A stretch of DNA of 64,000 nucleotides, from assembly GCF_000423945.1 (NCBI RefSeq), contig NZ_AUIY01000005.1:124001-188000 (forward strand). Direction: 5' to 3'. Both the position numbers and the translations under genes were made by a program. Positions 7,816 to 15,924 of the stretch are shown piece by piece. The DNA comes from Butyrivibrio sp. XPD2002. Its GTDB lineage: Bacteria; Bacillota; Clostridia; Lachnospirales; Lachnospiraceae. Positions within the stretch are counted from its first letter, which is position 1. Every line of letters starts with the position of its first letter. The notes below the pieces were generated by a model. It saw nothing but the letters and a program-made list of their open reading frames with translations. It did not search any database and was not told the origin of the DNA.

Positions 7816-8220
7816 TTAACTCCATATTATATCTTCATTCTTGTCATATTCGCAGTCTTTCTCAAATTTCTCGCGTATATCATAATAAGAATCAAACATA
7901 TCCTTAACATATAATGGAAGGTTCTCCCGCTTAACGCCTTCAAGAGACGTCTTGATTCGTATCGTGTTACCAAGAGAATCTGTAATGCTATTAGAACTCT
8001 TATTATAGTAATATCTGTCTCCATTTTGAGCCTGGATGATTTCCGAATAGTTTTCAGGAGTTGGCAGAAGCATTGATAACATACTCATAATATATGGAGC
8101 AGGTCTGGATTCTCCCTGCTCCCACTTTCTCAATGTACTTACAGGTATTCCATACATCTTGGCAAATGCTTTTTGTGTCAGCCCTGTGTTTTCTCTTAAT
8201 TCTTTCATAGTTATAGCCAT
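7816..8220 (-). CDS. XRE-family HTH regulator, HipB-like antitoxin
   Basis: 134 residues. Residues 3-58 form an XRE/Cro HTH (MKELRENTGLTQKAFAKMYGIP...STLRKWEQGESRPAPYIMSML), and the C-terminal part probably binds the kinase. The gene is first in the operon, with AAAGGAAG eight bases before ATG 8220, and its stop is 3 bases from the HipA-like start. Three copies of an inverted repeat lie directly upstream, as expected for an autorepressor with the kinase as co-repressor. The pairing is inferred from order and family, not from identity to HipB. Confidence 0.82.
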   Translation of the reverse strand: MAITMKELRENTGLTQKAFAKMYGIPVSTLRKWEQGESRPAPYIMSMLSMLLPTPENYSEIIQAQNGDRYYYNKSSNSITDSLGNTIRIKTSLEGVKRENLPLYVKDMFDSYYDIREKFEKDCEYDKNEDIIWS

Positions 8221-8249
8221 ATATGCGTCTTCCTTTCAAATGAATTGGT

Positions 8250-8266
8250 GTATCCTATTCGGATAC
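8250..8266. promoter_or_regulatory. Operator O1 of hipBA-like operon
   Basis: GTATCC-TATTC-GGATAC is an inverted repeat with a 5-base spacer, 29 bases upstream of the HipB-like start. It is the copy nearest the gene, centred at 8258. Confidence 0.72.
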
Positions 8267-8280
8267 CCAATTCTGTTTAC

Positions 8281-8295
8281 TATCCAATATGGTTA
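8281..8295. promoter_or_regulatory. Operator O2 of hipBA-like operon (imperfect)
   Basis: TATCC-AATAT-GGTTA differs from the other two operators at one symmetric position. It is centred at 8288, exactly 30 bases from each neighbour. Confidence 0.6.
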
Positions 8296-8305
8296 TCTAT
8301 ACTAA

Positions 8306-8330
8306 TATAGTATCCTATTTGGATACTATA
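8306..8330. promoter_or_regulatory. Operator O3 of hipBA-like operon
   Basis: A 25-base palindrome with arms TATAGTATCC and GGATACTATA around TATTT, centred at 8318. It is the longest and most symmetric of the three sites and so probably the strongest. Confidence 0.72.
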
Positions 8331-8360
8331 GTCAAGTAAATCACCCCAGGCTTATACTAT

Positions 8361-9158
8361 TTACTTATGCATTTTATTCAATGATTTCCAAGCCTTTGCC
8401 GTATGTTTTGAATTATCTCTTTTGGGTCTTGTAAACTTAATTACTCCACCTGATATTTTCCCTGTAACAGATTGGTGGCACTGCGCGCAAAGCACTGTAA
8501 TCCTTCCACTTCTCTTAGTAAGCTTATAGAAATAATTGTTTCTCCCATGTTTTCCTGATAATGCAGCAGATGTGCCTGTTACTAACTGGCTGCTTTCATT
8601 GCATCTCGAACATGTACGAATCTGCGTAACCTTTACATTTTTGCCTTTTACTTTAATCGACTTAATGGACCAGTTTCCATATTTGTGATCTAGCTTATTG
8701 CCTGATTGCTCAGTAGTCTTAAGACCGCACGTACTACATTCTTTTTTGATAACCTTCGGAGCCTTGCAGGTTGCACCTATGGTATCAATCCTCACAAACT
8801 TATGATTCTTTGTCGGTATTACTTCTGTTTCAATCACTGCGTTACAGTTCTTGCATATATAAGACTTAATGCCTACAGAAGCACATGTGGGCTCTTTTGT
8901 TCGTTCCCACTTTCCCTTATGCTCTTTCTTTTCAATATATTCTGTTTCCAGAATCTCTTCGCAATCCTGACATACTCTGACGTCTTTGCCCATTTTGCTG
9001 CATGTCGGCTTAACCAATGTGACCCATTCATAGTTTTCATGTGTACAATTTTCTGCATGCACAGTGCCAGCCGGTGTTGGTGTCCACAGAAAAGCTGCCC
9101 CCGATACAGCTATAGCTACAGCCATTCTTTTTAGCCTTCTGACTGCTTTAATATTCAT
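8361..9158 (-). CDS. Secreted CxxC-repeat protein
   Basis: 265 residues with a signal peptide (basic MNIKAVRRLKRMAVAIAVSGAAFLW, cleavage probably near VHA-EN). The mature part is built of about four repeats of the pattern C-H...PTC...G-x-x-x-x-x-C-x-x-C, for example CQDCEEI, CKNCNAV, CSTCGLK, CSRCNES, with a last CAQCHQ. The spaced CxxC pairs look like small zinc-ribbon or rubredoxin-like knuckles on an exported protein, a repeat style seen in surface proteins of Lachnospiraceae. AGGAGG lies upstream of ATG 9158. No sorting motif or membrane anchor follows. Function is unknown. Confidence 0.72.
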   Translation of the reverse strand: MNIKAVRRLKRMAVAIAVSGAAFLWTPTPAGTVHAENCTHENYEWVTLVKPTCSKMGKDVRVCQDCEEILETEYIEKKEHKGKWERTKEPTCASVGIKSYICKNCNAVIETEVIPTKNHKFVRIDTIGATCKAPKVIKKECSTCGLKTTEQSGNKLDHKYGNWSIKSIKVKGKNVKVTQIRTCSRCNESSQLVTGTSAALSGKHGRNNYFYKLTKRSGRITVLCAQCHQSVTGKISGGVIKFTRPKRDNSKHTAKAWKSLNKMHK

Positions 9159-9554
9159 TTACAAAATTATCCTCCTGTTTTTTCTTTTTCAGTTACGTAA
9201 CAAATAAAAAATATCCGGGATATTATCTGCCGTTTGTCTAACAGCAGCCACGTCAAGAAATGACGTGATAACGAAATTATCACTTTTCAAAATAGAAAGC
9301 AAGTGCCTTAAGAAAATCTTAAGAACCTAAATCAGGTATCTATGCACCCAAAAAGTCAGTAAATATCTGTAACAGTGCCCACTATCATACATCGATATTA
9401 TTTTGTATCCAAGCGCTTGCATTATTATTTCAGTTGTGTTATTTTATTCTGGCATCATTCCTGATGCACCGAAATGGTTTTCAATCATTCGTATTTTCCA
9501 ATGTTATTATTTTGCGCGCAATAATGAGGAAAAAGTTTTTAACAAGGAGATTTT
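9159..9554. other. Intergenic region between divergent genes
   Basis: 396 bases without a gene, containing the start regions of the minus-strand CxxC protein and the plus-strand Rpn-type gene. Two short inverted repeats are visible: CACGTCA-N5-TGACGTG (9249-9267) and CTTAAGA-AAA-TCTTAAG (9307-9323). A possible plus-strand promoter is TTGCAT-N17-TATTTT near 9417-9445. No riboswitch or RNA gene is recognised. Confidence 0.5.
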
Positions 9555-10439
9555 ATGCCAATTAGTAATATAAAAAGCTCCTCCGATATGCATTACCAAT
9601 ATATGAATGCTACCGGAGAGCTAAAATACAATATGACCAACGACTATATGTTTCGAATGGTTTTACAGAGAGATAAAAATACTTTGATTAATCTTATTAG
9701 CTCTGTGCTTGACCTTCCACTATCAGTAATTGAAGATGTAAAAATAGAGAACTCCGTTGAACCCGGAAAAGCTATAAGCGATAAAGAGTATCAGCTTGAT
9801 ATCCTTGTACTACTAAACGGTAACACTTATATCAATCTTGAGATGCAGGTTGTCAATTACGATAACTGGACCAATCGCTCTCTTGCCTATCTTTGCAGAC
9901 GTTTTGACAATGCTGCCCGTGGAAAGGATTACAATACAATAAAACCTGTCTATCACGTAAGTTTTCTTGACTTTACTTTATTTGAAGATCATCCTGAATT
10001 CTTTGCAAAATACCAAGTTAGAAACGCAATAGACAACTATCTGTACACTAACAATTTCAATCTGTACGTGATAGAATTAAATCATACAAACATAGCAACT
10101 GACAACGATAAGCGCCTTGGTATAGACAACTGGGCTAAGCTTTGCAAGGCCAGAACCTGGGAGGAAATCAAGATGATCACACAGGATAATCCTTCAATGG
10201 ACTCCACGGCTGAGTCTATATATCTTTCTAATTCCGATTTTGCTATTCAGGAGCAATGTCGCGCCAGAGAAGATGCTATTGCACATGAAAAATACCAAAA
10301 AGAACAACTAGAAGAAAAGGAAAGACAAATAGAAAATCTTTCCGCTCAAAACAAGGCTTTAACTACAGAAACAATTTCTCTTTCTGCAGAGATATCGCGT
10401 CTTACAAAGCTCTTGGAAGATAACGGAATCAAACATTAA
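9555..10439 (+). CDS. Rpn/PD-(D/E)XK nuclease family putative transposase
   Basis: 294 residues. The N-terminus (MTNDYMFRMVLQRDKNTLINLISSVL) is the standard Rpn opening. The nuclease core is YQLDILVLLNG followed by YINLEMQVVNYDNWTNRSLAYLCRRF (D...ExQ). The last ~60 residues are a charged coiled coil (EKYQKEQLEEKERQIENLSAQNKAL). AAGGAG lies six bases before ATG 9555. It is only distantly similar to the Rpn-type protein at 4689, so the two are not a recent duplication. It is one of few plus-strand genes here, consistent with separate acquisition. Confidence 0.85.
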   Translation: MPISNIKSSSDMHYQYMNATGELKYNMTNDYMFRMVLQRDKNTLINLISSVLDLPLSVIEDVKIENSVEPGKAISDKEYQLDILVLLNGNTYINLEMQVVNYDNWTNRSLAYLCRRFDNAARGKDYNTIKPVYHVSFLDFTLFEDHPEFFAKYQVRNAIDNYLYTNNFNLYVIELNHTNIATDNDKRLGIDNWAKLCKARTWEEIKMITQDNPSMDSTAESIYLSNSDFAIQEQCRAREDAIAHEKYQKEQLEEKERQIENLSAQNKALTTETISLSAEISRLTKLLEDNGIKH

Positions 10440-10453
10440 CGTCCATATATAGT

Positions 10454-10485
10454 AAAAGCGGCTAACTCTTGAATTAGCCGCTTTT
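10454..10485. terminator. Bidirectional terminator between convergent genes
   Basis: GCGGCTAA and TTAGCCGC form an 8-bp stem with AAAA before and TTTT after, so it can act on both strands. It lies between the stops of the Rpn-type gene (10439) and the exonuclease gene (10488). Confidence 0.8.
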
Positions 10486-10487
10486 CA

Positions 10488-11141
10488 TCAATTAATCCTG
10501 CCACATTCATAGACTGAGAGCTCATGCCCCAGCAGTTCTACGATCCTGAGTTCATCAACAGCATCGTTAACTGCATTGTGCGTTTCGCAATATCTCGTAT
10601 CTCCGCTAAGCATCCTGAGTATAGGTTCTACTCCATAATTGCTTTTTAATCTTCCGGTTTTACAGCACAGAGCACCTTCCGGGATTGCGTGATTATACTG
10701 TTTATAAGCTGCGATTCTCATGATATCGAACCATTCAAAGTCATCCAGCTCCGGTAATAATCCGTGATCAAACCTTGCATTATATGCGAAGATTTTACTT
10801 ACGCCCATATTTTCCAGATATCTGCTAAGGTCAGCTAATGCATCATCTCTTCTGCATTTTACAGCTTTAATATTCCCTTTATAGAGCACATTTGAGAACA
10901 TTCCGCCAATCAGGCACTCCGGTTCAAATATGTAATATTTCTTAGCTACACATTGATGACTATCCTCATCTGCTATAGCAACGCCAAGCGACATTACTTC
11001 GTTATTCCAGTTGGTCTCAGTATCTATCACAGCAAAAAGCCTGCTATCAGCTACTATCTCTTCTCTACTATCAGGTACTGCGCTAACAACCTCCTTAGTG
11101 TTCTTTATCATGTTAAGAAAATCCAGTGAACTACTTCCCAA
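10488..11141 (-). CDS. DEDDh-family 3'-5' exonuclease
   Basis: 217 residues of the DnaQ-like exonuclease superfamily. The catalytic acids are visible as AVIDTETN (D-x-E), YNARFDHGLL (second Asp) and HNAVNDAVDELRI, where the His and final Asp define the DEDDh subtype. Such single-domain proteins trim DNA or RNA 3' ends. The likely start is TTG 11141, with AAGAGGTG four bases upstream; an ATG at codon 11 is the alternative. The gene begins 17 bases after the aldo/keto reductase stop. Confidence 0.82.
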   Translation of the reverse strand: MGSSSLDFLNMIKNTKEVVSAVPDSREEIVADSRLFAVIDTETNWNNEVMSLGVAIADEDSHQCVAKKYYIFEPECLIGGMFSNVLYKGNIKAVKCRRDDALADLSRYLENMGVSKIFAYNARFDHGLLPELDDFEWFDIMRIAAYKQYNHAIPEGALCCKTGRLKSNYGVEPILRMLSGDTRYCETHNAVNDAVDELRIVELLGHELSVYECGRIN

Positions 11142-11158
11142 TTTACACCTCTTATTAC

Positions 11159-12196
11159 TTATTTTACTTTTCTGTTTCCAGCCAGAACCTCTCTGTAATC
11201 CTCAAGGTTCTTTCTGAGGAGATCCGGAATCTGAAGCTCATACGGGCACTTACTAAGGCAGGCACCGCATCTTACACATTCTTCAATCTTATTCATCTCA
11301 CCCTGCCAGTACTCGGAGAGCCATGCATCACTTGGAGCGCGGCGAAGCATCAGTGACATACGATTACACTGATTTATCTGAATACCAACTGTGCAAGGCA
11401 TGCAATATCCACAGCCTCTGCAGAAATCACCCATGAGCTCTTTTCTCTCAGCGTCAATAAACGCCTTTATCTCATCATCCATCTGAGGTGTGCTATCAAT
11501 ATATGAAAGCCATTCATCAAGCTCTGACTCTCTCTGGATTCCCCAAATCGGCACCGCTCCCTCAAACTGGTTAACGAATGCCATAGCAGCCTTTGAGTTG
11601 GTTATAAGGCCACCTGCCAGGCCCTTCATGCAGATAACACCCACATTATTTTTGTTACATATATGAATCAGCTCTATCTCCTGATCAGTAGCAAGGTAAC
11701 TTATAGGATACTGAACAGTCTCATACAATCCAGATTCAGCCAGTTCCTTTGCAACTCCAATCTTGTGAGCGGTTCCTCCGATATGCTTTATCTTGCCCTG
11801 CTTCTTTGCTTCAAGCATGCACTCATACATACCGGTTCCGTCTCCGGGCTTCCAGCACTGTCCCATAAGATGGAACTGATAAATGTCGATATAGTCTGTT
11901 CTCAGGTTCTTCAGCGATGTCTCTAGATGCTGCCAGAACTCCTCCGGTGTCTTTGCTCCTGTCTTGGTAGCGATGACGATATCTTCTCGTTTTACATAGC
12001 CATCTCCAAAGGCTGCTCCAACTTTCTCCTCGCTGTCACTATATGCTCTCGCTGTATCAAAAAATCGCATGCCACCATCATAAGCTTTGCGAAGCAATTT
12101 AACAGCTTCTTCCTGTGTAACTCGCTGAACAGGAAGCGCACCAAACCCATTCTGTGGAACAGTTATTCCTGTACTTCCCAATGTAATATTTTTCAT
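11159..12196 (-). CDS. Aldo/keto reductase with C-terminal 4Fe-4S ferredoxin domain
   Basis: 345 residues from ATG 12196, which has GGGAGG five bases upstream; a longer frame to 12223 lacks such a site. The N-terminal ~250 residues are an AKR TIM barrel: FFDTARAYSDSEEKVG holds the catalytic Asp and Tyr, then IVIATKTG (Lys) and YQFHLMG (His). The C-terminus has two cysteine clusters, CRGCGYCMPC-x10-C and CVRCGACLSKCP, for 4Fe-4S centres. Such proteins are common in anaerobes and probably couple NAD(P)H or ferredoxin to carbonyl reduction; the substrate is unknown. Confidence 0.88.
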   Translation of the reverse strand: MKNITLGSTGITVPQNGFGALPVQRVTQEEAVKLLRKAYDGGMRFFDTARAYSDSEEKVGAAFGDGYVKREDIVIATKTGAKTPEEFWQHLETSLKNLRTDYIDIYQFHLMGQCWKPGDGTGMYECMLEAKKQGKIKHIGGTAHKIGVAKELAESGLYETVQYPISYLATDQEIELIHICNKNNVGVICMKGLAGGLITNSKAAMAFVNQFEGAVPIWGIQRESELDEWLSYIDSTPQMDDEIKAFIDAERKELMGDFCRGCGYCMPCTVGIQINQCNRMSLMLRRAPSDAWLSEYWQGEMNKIEECVRCGACLSKCPYELQIPDLLRKNLEDYREVLAGNRKVK

Positions 12197-12245
12197 AGAA
12201 ACCTCCCAATGAGAACTTAGCATATCTCAATTTCCATATTAAAAA

Positions 12246-12272
12246 ACTCCCCCGCAAGAACTGCGGAGGAGT
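12246..12272 (-). terminator. Terminator after sugar transferase gene
   Basis: The arms ACTCC-CCGCA and TGCGG-AGGAGT form a strong stem with one mismatch region, followed on the minus strand by TTTTTT. It is 19 bases past the stop at 12291 and closes the capsule-head operon. Confidence 0.82.
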
Positions 12273-12290
12273 CTGCCTATTACTATTTTA

Positions 12291-12995
12291 TCAATATGCG
12301 CCTTCCGATTCAAATACAACCGGAATAGTTTTTAAAATAAGTTTTATGTCTGTGGTAACGCTCATATCCTTAATGTACTTAAGATCAAGCTCAACCCACT
12401 CATCCCACTTGATATTAGCGCGTCCGCCTACCTGCCAGTAGCATGTAAGACCGGGCTTTACTATGAGGCGCTGCTTTTCATAAGCATTACACTCTTCCAT
12501 CTGGCTAAGTAGAATCGGTCTTGGTCCCACAATACTCATATCACCCTTGATGATATTTATAAGCTGCGGAAGCTCATCAATAGAGTACTTACGGATAAAC
12601 TTACCCACACGGGTTACTCTTGGATCATCCTTAATCTTGAACGCATGTCCTGTCTGCTCATTTTGAGCCTGCATACGTTTAAACTGTGCCTCCGCATTTT
12701 TGTACATACTGCGGAACTTATAAATCTTAAAGGGTTTTAAATCCTTTCCCGCCCTCTCCTGAGTAAAGAAAACCGGACCACCATCCTCTAACAGAATTGC
12801 TATCGCTGTAATCAGGAAAATGGGCGATAACGCAATCAAGGCGAGACTGCTTGCAACCACATCGAAGACTCTCTTGAGTCCCTTATAAATATTTGCTTTG
12901 TGGTCATAAACCTCCTGATAAATTAAGCTAATAATCTTCCTGCCTGACACCACAGAGATGTCCTGCTCCTGCCTCATAAGTGCGCTATCATTCAT
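12291..12995 (-). CDS. Sugar-phosphate transferase initiating EPS/capsule synthesis
   Basis: 234 residues of the small monotopic phosphoglycosyl transferase type (bacterial sugar transferase). One N-terminal membrane helix (VFDVVASSLALIALSPIFLITAIAI) is followed by GPVFFTQERAGKDLKPFKIYKFRSM, the basic loop and signature of the family, then the catalytic DE in SIDELPQLINIIKGDMSIVGPRP and GLTCYWQVGGR. It transfers a sugar-1-phosphate from a UDP-sugar to undecaprenyl phosphate at the cytoplasmic membrane. GGGGAA precedes ATG 12995. It sits at the end of the conserved capsule regulators and before the variable region, a usual place for this step. Confidence 0.92.
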   Translation of the reverse strand: MNDSALMRQEQDISVVSGRKIISLIYQEVYDHKANIYKGLKRVFDVVASSLALIALSPIFLITAIAILLEDGGPVFFTQERAGKDLKPFKIYKFRSMYKNAEAQFKRMQAQNEQTGHAFKIKDDPRVTRVGKFIRKYSIDELPQLINIIKGDMSIVGPRPILLSQMEECNAYEKQRLIVKPGLTCYWQVGGRANIKWDEWVELDLKYIKDMSVTTDIKLILKTIPVVFESEGAY

Positions 12996-13139
12996 ATTGT
13001 TCCCCTCATACGCCGATACTGCTGGCGCCTTTCTCTTTTACGAAAAAGGATTTATGTAACAAAACTTACATCCAGAGCTTTTGCCCTTCCTTGAGCTATA
13101 ACTTATATCCTATAACTCTGCTTAATCATCCTTGGAAGA

Positions 13140-13892
13140 TCAATTCATTTTTATAAAAGCAAATGTTCCTGCTTTATAAACTGTACAAATTACGTGTCCC
13201 TCGCGAACCTCATCCACTTGAACTTCCTGCCAAGTACCATTAGGTCCCATTTGGTAAACCTTATATATATCTCCGTTCTTTGCGCAATATACATTGAAGT
13301 TAACCTGTGCCTTGCTGAAACGCACACCAGGTGCATATGTCTCGACCACATTTTTTACAGTACCGCCGATACCAGCAGCAAGAATCTTTGCTGACGCAAC
13401 CTTTCCACTTGTTGTTTCACTCATTACAAAGGTTGCTCTGGTCTTAACTCCATTGATTATTAATTTCCCCCCTTGTCCAACAGGACAAACCTTATCCAAC
13501 CCTGGAGCATTTAGTACAGTATTTACATAAGTTGGCTGCGGTGTATTATTGCCACCCCCTCCTGATGAAGATCCAACGCTTTTAACCGTAACCTTTGGTT
13601 TACTGTCTGAGCCTTTCTTATATTTAACAGTAACTTCTACTTTAGTTTTCTCATCAAGTTTTTTGTATAGTTCTCTAACCATCCCGGAAAGCTCCGTTAC
13701 ATCCCTATTTAAATCAGCAATATGCTTATCCTTAGCATCAACCTCACCTTCAAAATATCCTGCATAATAAGAAGCTGCTTCGGCTGATGGAATATAATCT
13801 GGCCTTGGAGGTCTCACAGCAGCCACTGCTGAAATTTTCAATGTAGAAATCATCAATGCCCCCGCCAACAATAAAGCCATTATCTTTTTCAT
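13140..13892 (-). CDS. Secreted protein of unknown function in EPS locus
   Basis: 250 residues with a clear signal peptide (MKKIMALLLAGALMISTLKISAVAA). A short coiled coil (VDAKDKHIADLNRDVTELSG...) is followed by a basic stretch, a Ser/Gly linker (SSSGGGGNN) and a C-terminal ~110-residue beta-rich domain ending VICTVYKAGTFAFIKMN. That end resembles the closing strand of domains found in bacterial surface proteins where a 'tension' of Ala-rich strands ends in GTFAF. AAAGGGG lies seven bases before ATG 13892. Position between the sortase-like and sugar transferase genes suggests a surface role; the function is not known. Confidence 0.6.
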   Translation of the reverse strand: MKKIMALLLAGALMISTLKISAVAAVRPPRPDYIPSAEAASYYAGYFEGEVDAKDKHIADLNRDVTELSGMVRELYKKLDEKTKVEVTVKYKKGSDSKPKVTVKSVGSSSGGGGNNTPQPTYVNTVLNAPGLDKVCPVGQGGKLIINGVKTRATFVMSETTSGKVASAKILAAGIGGTVKNVVETYAPGVRFSKAQVNFNVYCAKNGDIYKVYQMGPNGTWQEVQVDEVREGHVICTVYKAGTFAFIKMN

Positions 13893-13988
13893 AGCAATTC
13901 CCCTTTCTGCATCTTACGACGCAAATATCATAAGAAAGTCTAAATTAATATTATCAAAAATTCGAACTATAAACTATTAAAAAATCAT

Positions 13989-14055
13989 AAAATCTGCATG
14001 AATACTGAGTTTATTTTCACTTAATAACGATTAATATACCTATATTGCAGATTTT
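13989..14055 (-). terminator. Possible long-loop terminator after sortase-like gene
   Basis: AAAATCTGCA and TGCAGATTTT are 10-base arms 47 bases apart; on the minus strand they are followed by ATGATTTTTT. The long loop makes this uncertain. Confidence 0.35.
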
Positions 14056-14063
14056 TCCTGGCT

Positions 14064-14849
14064 TTATTCATCAAACTGTAGCGTTTCCCGATTAATCGTA
14101 CCATTCTGATCTTCAACAAGACAGCCCACCACAACCCATTGCTTATCAGGATGTTCAGAATCCACAGTAACAAGGCTCACTAAGAAATTATCCGGTGTAA
14201 CACCATCTTCCCATCCACTACGAATGTTAGTTGCAGAAGTCCAATCTTTTTTCATGTCATAAAGATACTGCTGGCACTCTGTCTTTTCAGTAAAATCATA
14301 TTGCTGCATAACATCAGTATTATCTCTTGCATATGCAGTCCATACTTCGTAAGTCAGAATATTATCCTCAATCGCAATCAGCAATGTGTCATGTTTGTTA
14401 AAGAAATTTTCATCTGCAAAATTCCATAGCTCAGAAAACATATCGCCATCTTTTGTTGTAGCCCCGTAAATAACAGTGTTAAAATCACACATATCATTCA
14501 TGTTAAATGACTTAATATATATCCCGCCTTTTTTGCTTTTCTTTTTTCCGGTAATATCATGCGTCTCATAATAAGTATCATCACCATCAAGGTTCTGTGC
14601 TAAAGGATAATCTATTCCAGTATCAGGTATAATAATCCACCCAAAAATGTCAGGATTACTTTCAACAAGATCATGCGCATTTTCTATTTTCTGCATAATT
14701 TCTTTATCCGAAGTTCCACTGCTTCCGGAATTAGACGACTTAGCCTGATTTCCACATGACGCAAGAACTGCCGCCATGGTCATACCAATCAGAAATATTC
14801 CCCCGCCTTTCAGCATCTTATACGCTGTCCATTCTTTATATCGACACAT
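14064..14849 (-). CDS. Sortase-B-like lipoprotein, catalytic residues lost
   Basis: 261 residues from ATG 14849, preceded by AAAGGA; a longer frame to 14957 would overlap the LCP gene. The N-terminus is a lipoprotein signal with lipobox LASC (Cys32). Residues ~55-250 have the class B sortase fold: GWIIIPDTGIDYPLAQ, YETHDITG, GGIYIKSFN and NTVIYG. The active site is missing: the catalytic His of the NTxIYGH motif is Ala130 (NTVIYGATTKDGDMF), the Cys of TLSTC is Val229 (VSLVTV), and the Arg on the next strand is Gln/Trp (KQWVVVG). It therefore should not be a transpeptidase. It lies 13 bases after the LCP gene in the EPS operon, so a binding or scaffold role at the cell surface is plausible. 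Confidence 0.8.
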   Translation of the reverse strand: MCRYKEWTAYKMLKGGGIFLIGMTMAAVLASCGNQAKSSNSGSSGTSDKEIMQKIENAHDLVESNPDIFGWIIIPDTGIDYPLAQNLDGDDTYYETHDITGKKKSKKGGIYIKSFNMNDMCDFNTVIYGATTKDGDMFSELWNFADENFFNKHDTLLIAIEDNILTYEVWTAYARDNTDVMQQYDFTEKTECQQYLYDMKKDWTSATNIRSGWEDGVTPDNFLVSLVTVDSEHPDKQWVVVGCLVEDQNGTINRETLQFDE

Positions 14850-14862
14850 ATATCTGTTTCCT

Positions 14863-15921
14863 TTACCCCTGCACATCAACTTTTTCATAAAAAGTATCAA
14901 GAAACAATTCATATAGTTCATTCTGGTCTGGATAAAATTCCTCAAATTTTTCGCCAAGTCTCGTCTCCCCCTTAAGGAGCTTTAAGCTGTCCTCATTAAA
15001 ATCATATCCTGCAACTGTTGACGCTATGTATGAAAGTTGGTCAACTGATACATCTGTTACCATCTGCTTACTGATTGCCTTATAGATATCTACTGCAAGT
15101 GTAGGCTGACTCTTTGTGGTTTCAATTACCTGCCTGATAAACGCTGTAAGGTACACTTTCTGTCTGGCAAGTCTTTTATCCGCAGACCCGATTTGTTCCA
15201 GATCTCTATTCTGCAAAAACGCAAAAGCTGCATCACCATCAAGATGAACTGTTTCTCCTGCCTTAAACTCGTAATCCCCACTGGCAAAGTCAAAGGTCGG
15301 TGTCACATCAACACCACCCACCTCATCATTTATTGTTGGTATTGCGCTCATATTTATTGCAGCGTATCCATGGATTGGAAGCTGATAGAAAAGATTACTA
15401 ACCGCTCTTTTCTCAAGATCACATGATCCCTCAACGCCATCCCCAAAGCCATGTTGAACTGCTATCTGCGCCTTGATGGTATTCACATAATTCCCATACT
15501 CATCATACATCTCCACATCGGTCATGGTATTTCTGTTAATTCCGATTACCGTTGTGGTTTCATTGTGTGGATTAAACACAAGCAAAAAAAGTGCATCCGC
15601 CTGTCCGCCATTGATCTCGCCATACACCGGAGTCACTTCTTCATCTGTTTTATCAATTCCCATGACCAGAAACGTCATGATGTCCTCGTTATAGTCGTAT
15701 ATAACGCCATCATGCTTAATCCAGTCATCCTGCCACTGCATGGCATTCTCTGCCTGAGTCAGTACTTCTGTGCTTGTGGTAACCGGCGCACTCTTGGCAT
15801 TTTTCGCAAAAAGGCCAGACTTACCAACCACCCTTGTAACTTCAAAAGCTCCAAGGCCGACAAGTATCAGTGTTACCACTATGCACCATATAAGCAGGAT
15901 TTTGTTAACACGATTCCTCAT
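14863..15921 (-). CDS. LCP (LytR-CpsA-Psr) family glycan ligase
   Basis: 352 residues: one N-terminal membrane helix (ILLIWCIVVTLILVGLGAF), then the extracellular LCP domain with FLVMGIDKTDE, QADALFLLVFNP, GINRNTMTDV (Arg and Asp for pyrophosphate and metal), the HGFGDGVEGSCDLEKRAVSNLF segment and VGGVDVTP. LCP enzymes attach undecaprenyl-linked glycans to cell-wall peptidoglycan. The gene lies between the Ig-like membrane protein (3 bases upstream) and the sortase-like gene, which fits the last step of EPS or capsule anchoring. Confidence 0.9.
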   Translation of the reverse strand: MRNRVNKILLIWCIVVTLILVGLGAFEVTRVVGKSGLFAKNAKSAPVTTSTEVLTQAENAMQWQDDWIKHDGVIYDYNEDIMTFLVMGIDKTDEEVTPVYGEINGGQADALFLLVFNPHNETTTVIGINRNTMTDVEMYDEYGNYVNTIKAQIAVQHGFGDGVEGSCDLEKRAVSNLFYQLPIHGYAAINMSAIPTINDEVGGVDVTPTFDFASGDYEFKAGETVHLDGDAAFAFLQNRDLEQIGSADKRLARQKVYLTAFIRQVIETTKSQPTLAVDIYKAISKQMVTDVSVDQLSYIASTVAGYDFNEDSLKLLKGETRLGEKFEEFYPDQNELYELFLDTFYEKVDVQG

Positions 15922-15924
15922 ACA

